From: Ancylomarina sp. 16SWW S1-10-2
GTDB lineage: Bacteria > Bacteroidota > Bacteroidia > Bacteroidales > Marinifilaceae
Length of the DNA: 64,000 bases
NCBI RefSeq assembly: GCF_009669305.1
Contig: NZ_SADB01000007.1
Coordinates: 124,001-188,000 of the forward strand
Direction: 5' to 3'
Both the position numbers and the translations under genes were made by a program. The notes below the pieces were generated by a model. The model did no database searches. It was not told the DNA's origin and saw only the letters and a list, made by a program, of their open reading frames with translations. Of the stretch, positions 53,969-62,300 are shown one piece after another. Within the stretch, counting starts at the first letter, position 1. Each line of letters opens with the position of its first letter.

Positions 53969-55189
53969 TTACTCATGTCGCAAAGCAACAATAGGATCGA
54001 GAGCCGATGCTTTTCGGGCTGGATACCAACCGAAGAAAACACCGATAAATGTACATACCATAAAGGACATTACAACAGAACTTTCGGTGATTAAAACGGG
54101 CCAGTTCATGACATGTTCAACAATAAAGGAGGCTAAATAGCCCAATAGAACACCTATAATTCCACCAAAAACACTCAAAAGCATGGCTTCAATTAAAAAT
54201 TGCCATAGAATGTCTTTCCCTTTTCCACCAATTGCTAATCGCAGGCCAATTTCACGTGTTCTTTCAGTAACAGACACATACATAATATTCATAATTCCAA
54301 TACCACCTACCAATAAGGATATGGCCGATATGGAACCTAATAAAACAACCAAAAGTTCCGATATGGATCCAAAATTACTAATGAGTTCTTCCTGAGTTCT
54401 GATTTCAAAATCATTATCTTCAGCATCTTTCAATCCATGACTACTACGCAAGAGTTCCTCAATTTCGGCACTGGTTTCGGTAATTTTATCTTCCGATTTT
54501 GCCGAAAATACAATGGCTCGCAAATACGTTTCGCGAGTAATCCTTTTCATGATGGTAGAGTAAGGTGCCAAGATCACATCATCTTGGTCGTCGCCAAAAG
54601 TATTATCGCCCTTTTCTTTAAATACACCAATCACCTTAAAGGGAATTTTTTCGAAACGCACGGTCTGTCCTATCGGATCAGTCCCATCGGGGAAAATATT
54701 ATCAACAATAGTTTGACCCAAAACACAAACTTTAGCTGCTGTTTTAATTTCCTTGGCCGTATAAAATCGCCCCGAAGAAATCTCATATTTCTTAATTGTA
54801 ATATATTCTTCATTTCCACCATTAATACTCGTAGGCCAGTTATTTGAACCAGAAACCACCTGTCCCGAAGTGTTCATTTCTGGAGAGATAGCTGTAACCA
54901 TCGTACAATTTTTAGACAGGTAAGCAACATCCTTTTCTTTTAGGGTTTGCGAGCTTGTTCTACCCTGCTGAACGCCACCTCTATTACGACTTGCAGGCAT
55001 CACGTTAATAAGATTTGTACCCATAGAAGCAATACTACTTTTAATGCTTTCGTTTGATCCCTGACCAATGGCTAGCATGGTAATAACAGCTCCTACACCA
55101 ATCACAATTCCCAACATGGTAAGAAAGGACCGCAATTTATTTCGTCTAATAGCCGAAATGGCTATTTTTAACAGATTAATAATCTTCAT
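53969..55189 (-). CDS. MacB-type ABC transporter permease
   Basis: This 406-aa inner-membrane protein has TM1 near residues 20-42, a ~230-residue periplasmic MacB_PCD domain and an FtsX core of three helices near the C-terminus (LLVGGIGIMNIMYVSVTERTREIGLRLAIG, the family signature). In E. coli MacB the ATPase is fused; here it is a separate gene 23 bp upstream. With the MacA-type adaptor and TolC it forms a tripartite pump that drives periplasmic substrates such as macrolides or peptides out through TolC. Confidence 0.94.
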   Translation of the reverse strand: MKIINLLKIAISAIRRNKLRSFLTMLGIVIGVGAVITMLAIGQGSNESIKSSIASMGTNLINVMPASRNRGGVQQGRTSSQTLKEKDVAYLSKNCTMVTAISPEMNTSGQVVSGSNNWPTSINGGNEEYITIKKYEISSGRFYTAKEIKTAAKVCVLGQTIVDNIFPDGTDPIGQTVRFEKIPFKVIGVFKEKGDNTFGDDQDDVILAPYSTIMKRITRETYLRAIVFSAKSEDKITETSAEIEELLRSSHGLKDAEDNDFEIRTQEELISNFGSISELLVVLLGSISAISLLVGGIGIMNIMYVSVTERTREIGLRLAIGGKGKDILWQFLIEAMLLSVFGGIIGVLLGYLASFIVEHVMNWPVLITESSVVMSFMVCTFIGVFFGWYPARKASALDPIVALRHE

Positions 55190-55212
55190 ATCTCTTATTT
55201 TTCAATGTGTGA

Positions 55213-55971
55213 TTAGGATGAAAAGTTATAATCATCATCTTTTAAATCAAGAATAGATTGTTTGGCATCACCTCGGTCTTTCACAATCATATCTTTTATA
55301 AGTCTACCATCTCGAAAAACTACATTTCGCTTTGTAAAACGAGCAATCTCCGCTTCGTGGGTTACAAATCCAATGGTAATACCCTTTTCATTTAGTTCCT
55401 GAAACAAGGCCATAATCTCAAAAGAAGTACGAGAATCAAGGTTTCCTGTAGCTTCGTCTGCCAAAATAATCACCGGATTATTCACCAAGGAACGCGCAAT
55501 AGCTACACGCTGCTGCTGTCCTCCTGACATTTGATTAGACAAATGCTTCATTCTGTCTTTTAGCCCCACAGCAATTAAAGCTTCCTCCGCTCTTTCTCGT
55601 CGTAACTTACTATTCACTGCCCCGTTGTATAGCAAGGGTAATTCAACATTTTCCAAAGCACTGGTTCGTGGCAACAAATTGTAGGATTGAAACACAAAAC
55701 CCAGCTTGGTATTTCTAATCTCGGCCAATTCGTTTCTCTTTAAGGTTTTTACATTTTTACCATCCAAAAAATAATCTCCCTCTGAGGCTGTATCTAAACA
55801 ACCCAAAATATTTAATAGCGTTGATTTACCGGAACCACTGGTACCCATTATGGCAACAAATTCTCCTTTATCAATTGTCAGATCTACACCACGTAGAGCT
55901 CTTACAATTTCGTCACCAACCTGATAGTTCTTATGTAAGTTTTTTATTTCTATAATCGAATTATTACTCAT
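55213..55971 (-). CDS. MacB/LolD-type ABC ATPase
   Basis: From the ATG at 55971 the protein has 252 aa. Walker A is GTSGSGKST, the signature is [13 protein letters not shown], Walker B is [13 protein letters not shown] and the H-loop is FVTHEAE. The frame extends to 56013, but the extra 14 residues lack family similarity; [16 protein letters not shown] fits the usual start. It powers the adjacent FtsX-type permease. Confidence 0.95.
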   Translation of the reverse strand: MSNNSIIEIKNLHKNYQVGDEIVRALRGVDLTIDKGEFVAIMGTSGSGKSTLLNILGCLDTASEGDYFLDGKNVKTLKRNELAEIRNTKLGFVFQSYNLLPRTSALENVELPLLYNGAVNSKLRRERAEEALIAVGLKDRMKHLSNQMSGGQQQRVAIARSLVNNPVIILADEATGNLDSRTSFEIMALFQELNEKGITIGFVTHEAEIARFTKRNVVFRDGRLIKDMIVKDRGDAKQSILDLKDDDYNFSS

Positions 55972-56086
55972 TTTCCAAAATATTTGGTTAAAATCCAATT
56001 CACTTAAAAGCAACAGACACTTAAAAATTACGCTGTTTATACTATAGATAAACCTTGCTCTCTGTCACCCATTAGCTGTGAACATG

Positions 56087-57370
56087 CTATTTTTTTCCGC
56101 GTCCTGGTCTAGTTGGTGCAAAAGGATTACTTTCCTTTTCTTCTTCTACTTCCGTTGTTTCTTCTGCTTTACCTTTTTTCATAGATACAACCACTTCCTG
56201 ACCTTCTTTTAATCCCGATAAAATTTCAATCTGACTTCCATCACTAATCCCAATTTCCACTTGTACCGGTTTAATAATTTCGCCCTCTTTAATCCAAAAT
56301 GTTTTGTGAGAATCATCTTCTTCTGCCATTGCAGCCGGTCTTTGTCTTTCACCTGAAGTAGATGATCTCATACCAGTTACCCTGCCTTTTCCACCATTAG
56401 GATGTTCCATTTTTTGATTATCGGGCAAACTACTCATGTATTCCTTCATCATTTCCCTATCAGGTGTAAAACGAACACCTTTACCTGAAGCCAATAAAAC
56501 ATTCTCTGCTTCCTGAACATAGGCTGTAATACTAGCTGTCATACCCGGTTTAAGTTTCTTATCTGGATTTTGAACCAAAATAATCACAGTATATGTAATT
56601 ACGTTTGATTCCTCGGTAGGCTCCAAATGAATTTCGGATATCTTACCCGTAAAAGTATCATCAGAAAAAGCATCCACAGTAAATTCTACTCGCTGATCCA
56701 ATTTAATTTGTCCTATATCAGCCTCATCAATATCGGCTTCAACCTGCATTTCGGAAAGATCATTGGTGATAATGAACAACTCGGGCGTACTATAACCAGC
56801 GGTTACGGTATTTCCTTCTTCCACTTTTACATCCTTCACAATTCCGTCAATTGGGGAATAAATACTGGCATAACCTAAATTACGATTGGCTTTTTCTACG
56901 CTTGCTTGTCCCGACTTTAATGAGGCTTTACTTAATTTATAAGTATAAACAGCTTGGTCGTATTCACTTTCTGCTAAAACATTTTGATCAAACAAGGTTT
57001 TCATCCTCTTTAGGTTCTTACCTTGATATTCGTAATCAGCTTCGGCTTCTTCCAACTGAGCTTCGGCCGTTTTAAGTGTCGACAACAAAGTAGATTTATC
57101 CAATTCTGCAATAAGTTGTCCCTTTTTCACAATCGAATTGTAATCCACATAAAGTGTTTCAATCACACCCGACACCTGACAACCTACATCAATAGTTTCG
57201 GTAGCTTCTAGAGTTCCTGTAGCGGTTACTGTATTACTGATAGTACCACGAGCGACTTTTACAGTGTCAAAAATATAACTTGAATTGCTGTCTTTTGTAA
57301 GGAAAAACACAATTCCCGCTACAGCTATTAGGGCCACAACAGATGCATAAATTAATCTTTTCTTATTCAT
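56087..57370 (-). CDS. MacA-type periplasmic adaptor (HlyD family)
   Basis: This 427-aa protein has an N-terminal signal anchor (LIYASVVALIAVAGIVFFL). Biotinyl-lipoyl halves (VDYNSIVKKGQLIAELD and ASIYSPIDGIVKDVKVEEGNTV) flank a helical hairpin; a beta-barrel and membrane-proximal domain follow. An unusual acidic/Pro tail (EEKESNPFAPTRPGRGKK) ends the protein, and a Met/Gly/Arg-rich insert lies near 330-350. It connects the MacB-type pump to TolC. It is the second gene of the operon, between TolC and the ATPase. Confidence 0.93.
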   Translation of the reverse strand: MNKKRLIYASVVALIAVAGIVFFLTKDSNSSYIFDTVKVARGTISNTVTATGTLEATETIDVGCQVSGVIETLYVDYNSIVKKGQLIAELDKSTLLSTLKTAEAQLEEAEADYEYQGKNLKRMKTLFDQNVLAESEYDQAVYTYKLSKASLKSGQASVEKANRNLGYASIYSPIDGIVKDVKVEEGNTVTAGYSTPELFIITNDLSEMQVEADIDEADIGQIKLDQRVEFTVDAFSDDTFTGKISEIHLEPTEESNVITYTVIILVQNPDKKLKPGMTASITAYVQEAENVLLASGKGVRFTPDREMMKEYMSSLPDNQKMEHPNGGKGRVTGMRSSTSGERQRPAAMAEEDDSHKTFWIKEGEIIKPVQVEIGISDGSQIEILSGLKEGQEVVVSMKKGKAEETTEVEEEKESNPFAPTRPGRGKK

Positions 57371-57433
57371 ATCTTGAACTTTTTATTTTACTAATTATCT
57401 AATTATTCTGCCTAAAATCGAAGAGAAATAAAG

Positions 57434-58768
57434 CTAAAAGCCTATGTTTTCTCCCATATAGTATTCTATAATTTCATTTTCAAGAAGCACATTGTATTTC
57501 GAAGACGTTAGATTGATTTCAGCTTCGTATAAGTTATTTTTAGAAGTCAGAAAATCCGTTGAACTAAGCAAGCCTTCGGCAAACATTTTCTTAGCCAATT
57601 TATAGGATTCTTGTTCCGCTTCTAATTGTTCCTGATAAGAGGCAAAAGTCATATTAGCGGTTTGTGCGTCGGTACAAGCTTGTTCTATTGCCTTACGTAA
57701 ATCATTTTTAATATCTAATAAATCAAATTCGTAAGCTTGTTTTTGAATCGCAGCTTGTTTTATGTTATTCTTAACTGTTTTGCGCTGAAAAATTGGAATA
57801 GATAATGACAAACCCAACGAAGGAGTGATAGCATGTGATAACTGTCCACTAAAATTTACATCCGTATCGTGATTGTAGTAGCTATATAAACTTCCATTTA
57901 AGCTCAAAGTTGGTAAAGCTGCAGCCTTAGCCAGTTTAATATCAAAATCAGCACTCTCCACATCGAGCTCGGCCGTTTTAATGGAAGGTTGTAAGCCTAT
58001 GGCAAGGGTATAAACTGATGTTGGATCGGTAATTGGATTTTCCTGTAATAAAGCTTCCAAATCTACATCTTCTATATCAAAAGTACTGCTTATTGGCATG
58101 TTCATCAATTGCATTAAAGAAACAAGGCTTATTCTCAAGTCACTTTGAGAACTTACAAGAGCTGCCTTATTTGAGGAATATTCCGATTTAATATTCAAAT
58201 AATCAGCAGGAGCCATTACACCAGCTTTGCTACGAATACTAGCCTCATCCAGTTCTTTTTGAGTAATTTCAACTTGTAGTTGACTATTTTGAACCTGCTC
58301 TTTGGCTTTCATAACATCAATATAAGCAGCTAATACATCCAAAGAAAGTAGTTCTTTCTGGGTTTTCACATTAATTTCGGCTGCCGAAAGATTTAACTTT
58401 CCTTGATTGATGGCGTTTTTAAGAGATGCACCACTATATAGAGTAACACTTGAATTCAAACCTACTGAAAGATTTGTCCCCGTGCTTTTACTCCATGTAC
58501 CATAGGTATTACTATGAGATTTACTCGACGACCAGGTATCTGCTGCCGATATTGACAAATCTGGTCCTTGTGCTGCTTTTCGTTGTTCCAGATAAGATTT
58601 TTGACTCTCTATATTGTTATTAGCTCTACCAATAGTCGTATTGTTCTCCAATGCATATTCAATGCAATTATTAAGGGTAAAGGCTTTATCCTGTGCATTT
58701 ACAGGAAGTACAAATAAACTTATCTTCAAACACAATAGCAAGCCTGATTTTAATAAAGTATCCATCAT
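57434..58768 (-). CDS. TolC-family outer-membrane channel
   Basis: This 444-aa protein has a signal peptide (GLLLCLKISLFVLPVNAQ) and two OEP repeats (LNNCIEYALENNTTIGRANNN; AKAAALPTLSLNGSLYSYYN). The terminal helix motif is EGLLSSTDFLTSKNNLYEAEINLTSSKY. It is the first gene of the TolC-MacA-ATPase-permease-109 aa set and would be the exit duct of the MacAB-type pump. Its promoter lies in the 421-bp gap to the divergent 81-aa gene. Confidence 0.92.
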   Translation of the reverse strand: MMDTLLKSGLLLCLKISLFVLPVNAQDKAFTLNNCIEYALENNTTIGRANNNIESQKSYLEQRKAAQGPDLSISAADTWSSSKSHSNTYGTWSKSTGTNLSVGLNSSVTLYSGASLKNAINQGKLNLSAAEINVKTQKELLSLDVLAAYIDVMKAKEQVQNSQLQVEITQKELDEASIRSKAGVMAPADYLNIKSEYSSNKAALVSSQSDLRISLVSLMQLMNMPISSTFDIEDVDLEALLQENPITDPTSVYTLAIGLQPSIKTAELDVESADFDIKLAKAAALPTLSLNGSLYSYYNHDTDVNFSGQLSHAITPSLGLSLSIPIFQRKTVKNNIKQAAIQKQAYEFDLLDIKNDLRKAIEQACTDAQTANMTFASYQEQLEAEQESYKLAKKMFAEGLLSSTDFLTSKNNLYEAEINLTSSKYNVLLENEIIEYYMGENIGF

Positions 58769-59189
58769 TTTTAATTTTTTATTCAGTTTATTTATTCTTC
58801 AAATTGGAATTAAATCATCATGAACTCAGTATATTCTGTTTTTCGAATTCATGAGTTCAACAAATAATAAAACTCTAATATTTATTCTTCTATCATATTT
58901 TTACAATAGCAAATTTGAACTATTCACATCTGTCTCACAATAACTTTAGACTGATAACAGTAAAGTCTAGAAGAATGACATTAATTATTCGATGAATGAA
59001 ATGTGAAAACAGGCTATAAGTTTGATCTATTCCCTTTATTGTAAAGCAAGCTGCATCCATAAAAGAAATTTATGAATTAGGGTTTATAAAAAAAAAAGCT
59101 TAAAAAACATATTACCAAGCTAAACCAACATAGACCATAATATTTAATTAGATTTAAGCTCGTTTTTAATAACAGAAAAGCATTATTAT
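58769..59189. other. 421-bp divergent intergenic region with an 8-bp inverted repeat
   Basis: TGAACTCA (58821-58828) and TGAGTTCA (58852-58859), separated by 23 bp, form a perfect inverted repeat about 55-90 bp upstream of the tolC start. This is where a LytTR regulator or RNA polymerase would act. The rest of the gap is AT-rich with nothing recognisable. Confidence 0.45.
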
Positions 59190-59435
59190 ATGATCGATTT
59201 ATCAGCCATACACAAGCAAATGAGTAGAGAAGAACTTATAGCAGAACTTGTGAGACTATTTACGCCTTATGCTAAAAATCTACTCACTTCGGGGGGCGAT
59301 TTTTCTTACATGAATATGTATGCCGATAATTTTAGTGAACAACTGCAAAACCTAAGCCAATTTAACGAATACGATATATTCAATATTTTAAATGAAGCTT
59401 GTGATACAAGCTGGAGAGTTGCTGTGAGAAGATAA
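59190..59435 (+). CDS. Small hypothetical protein
   Basis: This 81-aa protein has no signal peptide or membrane helix. It is predicted to be helical (REELIAELVRLFTPYAKNLL; YADNFSEQLQNL; YDIFNILNEACDTSWRV). The composition looks like real protein, and its start is the first ATG after a long non-coding gap. The family was not recognised. It is the only plus-strand gene in the last 10 kb and is next to an IS66 remnant. Confidence 0.6.
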   Translation: MIDLSAIHKQMSREELIAELVRLFTPYAKNLLTSGGDFSYMNMYADNFSEQLQNLSQFNEYDIFNILNEACDTSWRVAVRR

Positions 59436-59458
59436 AACAATTGTAACTATTCAGTTTA

Positions 59459-59728
59459 CTATAGAGCTGCAATTTCACAAAGCTTATTCCAGTGAATTAT
59501 GCCTTGATTTAAAGCCGTGTCAATTCATGATCTAAGGGTTGCATAATTTTCAGAACCCTTAAATGATTTGAAAAAACCTCTGACCTTTTGTTTTACTTTT
59601 ACTTTTACTTTTCGAATAGCTCTTTCGAAAGCATTATTGTCTGGGGGAATTGATGGATCTGATAAAAAATTGAAGAGATATGCTTTGTTTCGGATCATTC
59701 GCTTGAAGAAGGCTATTAATTTCGTCCA
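59459..59728 (-). pseudogene. C-terminal remnant of an IS66-family transposase
   Basis: The minus frame contains the IS66 signature YLFNFLSDPSIPPDNNAFER followed by AIRKVKVKVKQKVRGFFKS and YATLRS. It is interrupted by a TGA right after LRS, then continues IDTALNQGIIHWNKL to a stop. Full IS66 transposases have about 500 aa; only about 85 codons remain, and no IS ends were recognised. The duplicated VKVK comes from an expanded AAAAGT hexanucleotide. Confidence 0.8.
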
Positions 59729-59869
59729 TTAGGGATTAAGTTTGATCTTCGCAAACTTCAATATACGGCAGATCCTTTCAATCTCTCGAAAACTCTGGAG
59801 GCAAGGGAATTCGATTGGTGGTAAACAGTAACAACGCAATAAAAAAATAGACTTACTTAAATAGTACAC

Positions 59870-60028
59870 CTAATAGATCATTTTATTCATCCAGTGAATT
59901 ACCATTTTATCGGAGAATAGCTTACCAATCACCCTGTATTTAGAATGTTTAAATGGATTTTCTGAATTAAGCGTTTCGGACATAACTCCTTTTTCGGGAT
60001 AATAGTAGCTAGGATGAATAAACCTCAT
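59870..60028 (-). CDS. Small hypothetical ORF directly after the cysteine-hydrolase-like gene
   Basis: A 52-codon frame opens at an ATG (60028-60026) that directly follows the stop of the 169-aa gene (TAGATG). The product (MRFIHPSYYYPEKG...HWMNKMIY) has no signal peptide or known motif. The tight spacing argues for translation by coupling, but the short length and lack of a family keep this uncertain. Confidence 0.35.
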   Translation of the reverse strand: MRFIHPSYYYPEKGVMSETLNSENPFKHSKYRVIGKLFSDKMVIHWMNKMIY

Positions 60029-60538
60029 CTAGTTTGAGTCCACCAACACAAAACCAACATGCTGATCTAGCCCAACTAAATAAATTCCTTTACCTCCTAA
60101 AAGTAAATACTTTCGTACATCGGAAACATTCTGATTACTAAATCTTTTGATATCTTTTCGGTCGACTAATTTTGTAATAAAAACTTCGGAAGCAGCTTGT
60201 GCCCACTTTATTCTGGGGATGTTAAAACCAAGATCTACCAAGGTATTCGTTACAAAATACCCACAAGCAATTCTTCCTTGTCCAGGTATTCGGGTGGTTC
60301 CATTAAAATCCCATTTTGTTCCATACCAATATTCAAAAATACTTTGATAGCTTCGAAACAAAAACTCTTTAGCTTCCTTTATAACAGAATCCTTATTTTT
60401 TGCATTGGCATATTTAACACTAAACTCTATTCTACTTTTATCTAACTTTAGTAAATAGTTCGAGTAGGCTTGATTTTGGGAGTACCCAGAGATCGAAAAT
60501 ATCTCAAAAACAGTTATAAATATGATGATAAATTTCAT
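60029..60538 (-). CDS. Exported cysteine-hydrolase-like protein (NlpC/P60- or CHAP-like)
   Basis: This 169-aa protein has a signal peptide (IIIFITVFEIFSISGYSQ, cleavage near residue 20). Around residue 92, GRIACGYFVTNTLVDLGF places a Cys at the start of a helix, as in papain-like NlpC/P60 and CHAP hydrolases. About 65 residues later, GLDQHVGFVLV places a His in a beta-strand, the expected order Cys then His. Preceding WYGTKWDFNGTTRIPGQG also resembles the segment before the Cys in such enzymes. It is likely a periplasmic or secreted peptidoglycan or peptide hydrolase (inference). It lies 3 bp after the lipoprotein gene. Confidence 0.75.
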   Translation of the reverse strand: MKFIIIFITVFEIFSISGYSQNQAYSNYLLKLDKSRIEFSVKYANAKNKDSVIKEAKEFLFRSYQSIFEYWYGTKWDFNGTTRIPGQGRIACGYFVTNTLVDLGFNIPRIKWAQAASEVFITKLVDRKDIKRFSNQNVSDVRKYLLLGGKGIYLVGLDQHVGFVLVDSN

Positions 60539-60541
60539 GGT

Positions 60542-61204
60542 CTATTTTAATAAATGCTGTAGCGAATCTGCATAAAAGAAATACTTCTCATGTGCTCTCT
60601 TTTTTTCCAGAACTAAACTACCTCCGTATATATGATTTTTATCTCTTGCAAGAGTTGCAGGCCATTCACTTTTATTCTGCATTCGTAGAAAAGTGCGAAA
60701 TGTAGCCGTATCAGCACCTTCTATCTTTGATTTATAGTAGTAAATTTCATCTTTTACTTTAAAGTAACAGTAATCTAATATCTGAAAGTCTTTAAAAAAA
60801 CAGAATTCCTTCAATATTTCGGTTTTTTCTTGTCTACAATAATACCAATGAAAGACCCTTATACTATCAGTAAACAAATCATAGTGCTCATATTCTAATT
60901 GTCTTTTATCTTTAGTCTTGAAGGCGTATTCTTTTAAGCTTGAAATGGGGATAAAGGATTTAATCTGAATCAAACTATCAACTTTAACCTTATGACCACT
61001 CTTGGTTGTTACTGTGGATACGATGATTTTTTTTTCTTTTTTATAATAACTATCAGGTAAAGTCAAATACATACTCCCTAACGAATCAATCCCCCCCCAT
61101 TCTGTTACTAAAACCTTCTCTTTTTCAACTACTATTTTAGATTTTGGACTATTATTACAAGCTATAAAAAAGCTTAATACTATTACACACACACATATCC
61201 TCAT
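60542..61204 (-). CDS. Lipoprotein of unknown function
   Basis: This 220-aa protein has a lipoprotein signal (MRICVCVIVLSFFIACNN, Cys16). The mature part is charged, with many aromatic residues (YEHYDLFTDSIRVFHWYYC; ILDYCYFKVKDEIYYYKSK), and likely mostly beta. The start codon overlaps the stop of an upstream broken reading frame (ATGA), and the stop is 3 bp from the cysteine-hydrolase-like gene. No family was recognised. A role as immunity or partner protein for the adjacent hydrolase-like gene is conjecture. Confidence 0.8.
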   Translation of the reverse strand: MRICVCVIVLSFFIACNNSPKSKIVVEKEKVLVTEWGGIDSLGSMYLTLPDSYYKKEKKIIVSTVTTKSGHKVKVDSLIQIKSFIPISSLKEYAFKTKDKRQLEYEHYDLFTDSIRVFHWYYCRQEKTEILKEFCFFKDFQILDYCYFKVKDEIYYYKSKIEGADTATFRTFLRMQNKSEWPATLARDKNHIYGGSLVLEKKRAHEKYFFYADSLQHLLK

Positions 61205-61541
61205 TTTCGTTGAATTTTAAATAAATTAGTATTCGTCGCATCCCATGACTGATTTGCTCCTCTTTTAAATCTGTTTAAGCAAGTATTTGCAAATGTCCAA
61301 CTAGTTTGTATTCGTAATCCGTCCATTAAATCTTCTAGACTTCCATTAGAACTTGTGTGAAAATGTTGGTCGTAAATATTGTAGGTTCCATTATTTGGAT
61401 TTAAATTACTAAAAACATCTTTTTGTATGCATTTCCATTGCCATTTTTAAAAATATACATCTTTGGAGTAATCCATAAAACTACATGTTTGTACCCAATT
61501 ATTGAAGAGTAAAGGTGTTCGTTTTACACCTGATAGGGAAA
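61201..61541 (-). pseudogene. C-terminal fragment of an unrecognised gene joined to a signal-peptide stub
   Basis: One minus frame reads SGVKRTPLLFNNWVQTCSF through DVYF, hits a TAA, and continues KWQWKCIQKDVF ... LFKIQRK to a TGA that overlaps the lipoprotein start (ATGA). About 82 codons after the internal stop look like genuine protein, with several Trp and Cys. No start codon is available. The preceding DNA, in another frame, is the signal-peptide stub at 61524-61661. The domain was not recognised; a toxin-like C-terminal region is one possibility. Confidence 0.55.
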
Positions 61542-61661
61542 TGATGAAGGAATAAATTGTATGGATTGCATATTGGTTTGCGCACAAGAGTAGGTGCTTT
61601 GAATGATAAACACCCAAAATATAAGTAAAACGACTACTTTATGTACATAGGCTGACCTCAT
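61524..61661 (-). pseudogene. Truncated paralogue (signal-peptide stub) of the tandem family
   Basis: The ATG at 61661 opens a frame whose first 39 residues (MRSAYVHKVVVLLIFWVF..., QTNMQSIQFIP) match the N-terminus of the three genes upstream. It then diverges and stops after 45 codons (TAA 61526-61524). It lies directly after the reconstructed end of the next copy. It looks like the N-terminus of a family member joined by recombination to a different downstream sequence. Confidence 0.7.
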
Positions 61662-61662
61662 C

Positions 61663-61766
61663 TTATTTTTCAAATACAATTTCTACTTGCATATGGTTGG
61701 ATTCTAGACCTGACTTACTCACATAAATCTCATAAAAACCCGATTCAGGAACAAACTGTACAAACT
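61663..61766 (-). pseudogene. Out-of-frame 3' end of tandem paralogue A
   Basis: Beyond the G9 tract the other frame still encodes the conserved C-terminus: VLKFVQFVPESGFYEIYVS, then LESNHMQVEI, ending FEK and TAA at 61665-61663. It is as well kept as in the intact copy. One added G in the tract would connect it to the 61767-62300 frame and give 212 aa. Confidence 0.75.
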
Positions 61767-62300
61767 TCAACACATCCACATTAAAAGCTTCTGCAGCCCC
61801 CCCCCTTCATCCAATTCATCATCAGTATAACTTTTTGCCTTTTCAATCTTAATTTGTCTTTCCTCTTCATCTTCAGTATCGATTACTTCATTATCGACAC
61901 GAGTCTTCCATATTTCTCCACAATACCAATCTTCCGCCTCTACTTTTTTTATATGAATCAAATATGATACCTGCTTAATATATTTAGCAATCCTTTTAAA
62001 GGATACACTACAAAAACCACACAAAGGAATAATAAGTTTAGAACTTGCATCTACTTCTGGGACGATTATTTTTTGAGGTGTATTAATCATAATGTCATTA
62101 AATTCACTTACGAAATGAGGATAAAATGGAGTTAAAGAATGTCTTTCATTCGTATCAAACTTTGATTCTACATCACTAAATTCTTTCGGGATAAATTGTA
62201 TGGCTTGCATATTGGTTTGCGCACAAGAGTAGGTGCTTTGAATGATAAACACCAAAAATAGGAGTATGACTACTACTTTATGTACGTAAGCTGACTTCAT
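61767..62300 (-). CDS. Tandem exported paralogue A, frameshifted at a G9 tract
   Basis: As read, 177 aa: a signal peptide (VVVILLFLVFIIQSTYSCAQ), a central domain with FIPKEFSDVESKF, LCGFCSVS and AEDWYCGEIW (conserved Cys and Trp), and an acidic stretch ending DDELDEGGG. The frame then leaves the family at a run of nine Gs (61797-61805, C on the plus strand) and stops 11 residues later. The intact neighbour has ten bases there. The start ATG directly follows the stop of paralogue B. The function is unknown. It is probably a phase-variable or recently broken gene, unless the tract length is a sequencing error. Confidence 0.8.
   Translation of the reverse strand: MKSAYVHKVVVILLFLVFIIQSTYSCAQTNMQAIQFIPKEFSDVESKFDTNERHSLTPFYPHFVSEFNDIMINTPQKIIVPEVDASSKLIIPLCGFCSVSFKRIAKYIKQVSYLIHIKKVEAEDWYCGEIWKTRVDNEVIDTEDEEERQIKIEKAKSYTDDELDEGGGLQKLLMWMC
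61797..61805. repeat. Homopolymer C9/G9 tract in paralogue A
   Basis: Nine consecutive Cs on the plus strand (Gs in the coding sense) encode the GGG of DELDEGGG. The intact paralogue has an interrupted ten-base run (GGGGGAGGGG) at 62435-62444. A single-base length change switches the reading frame. Confidence 0.85.
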
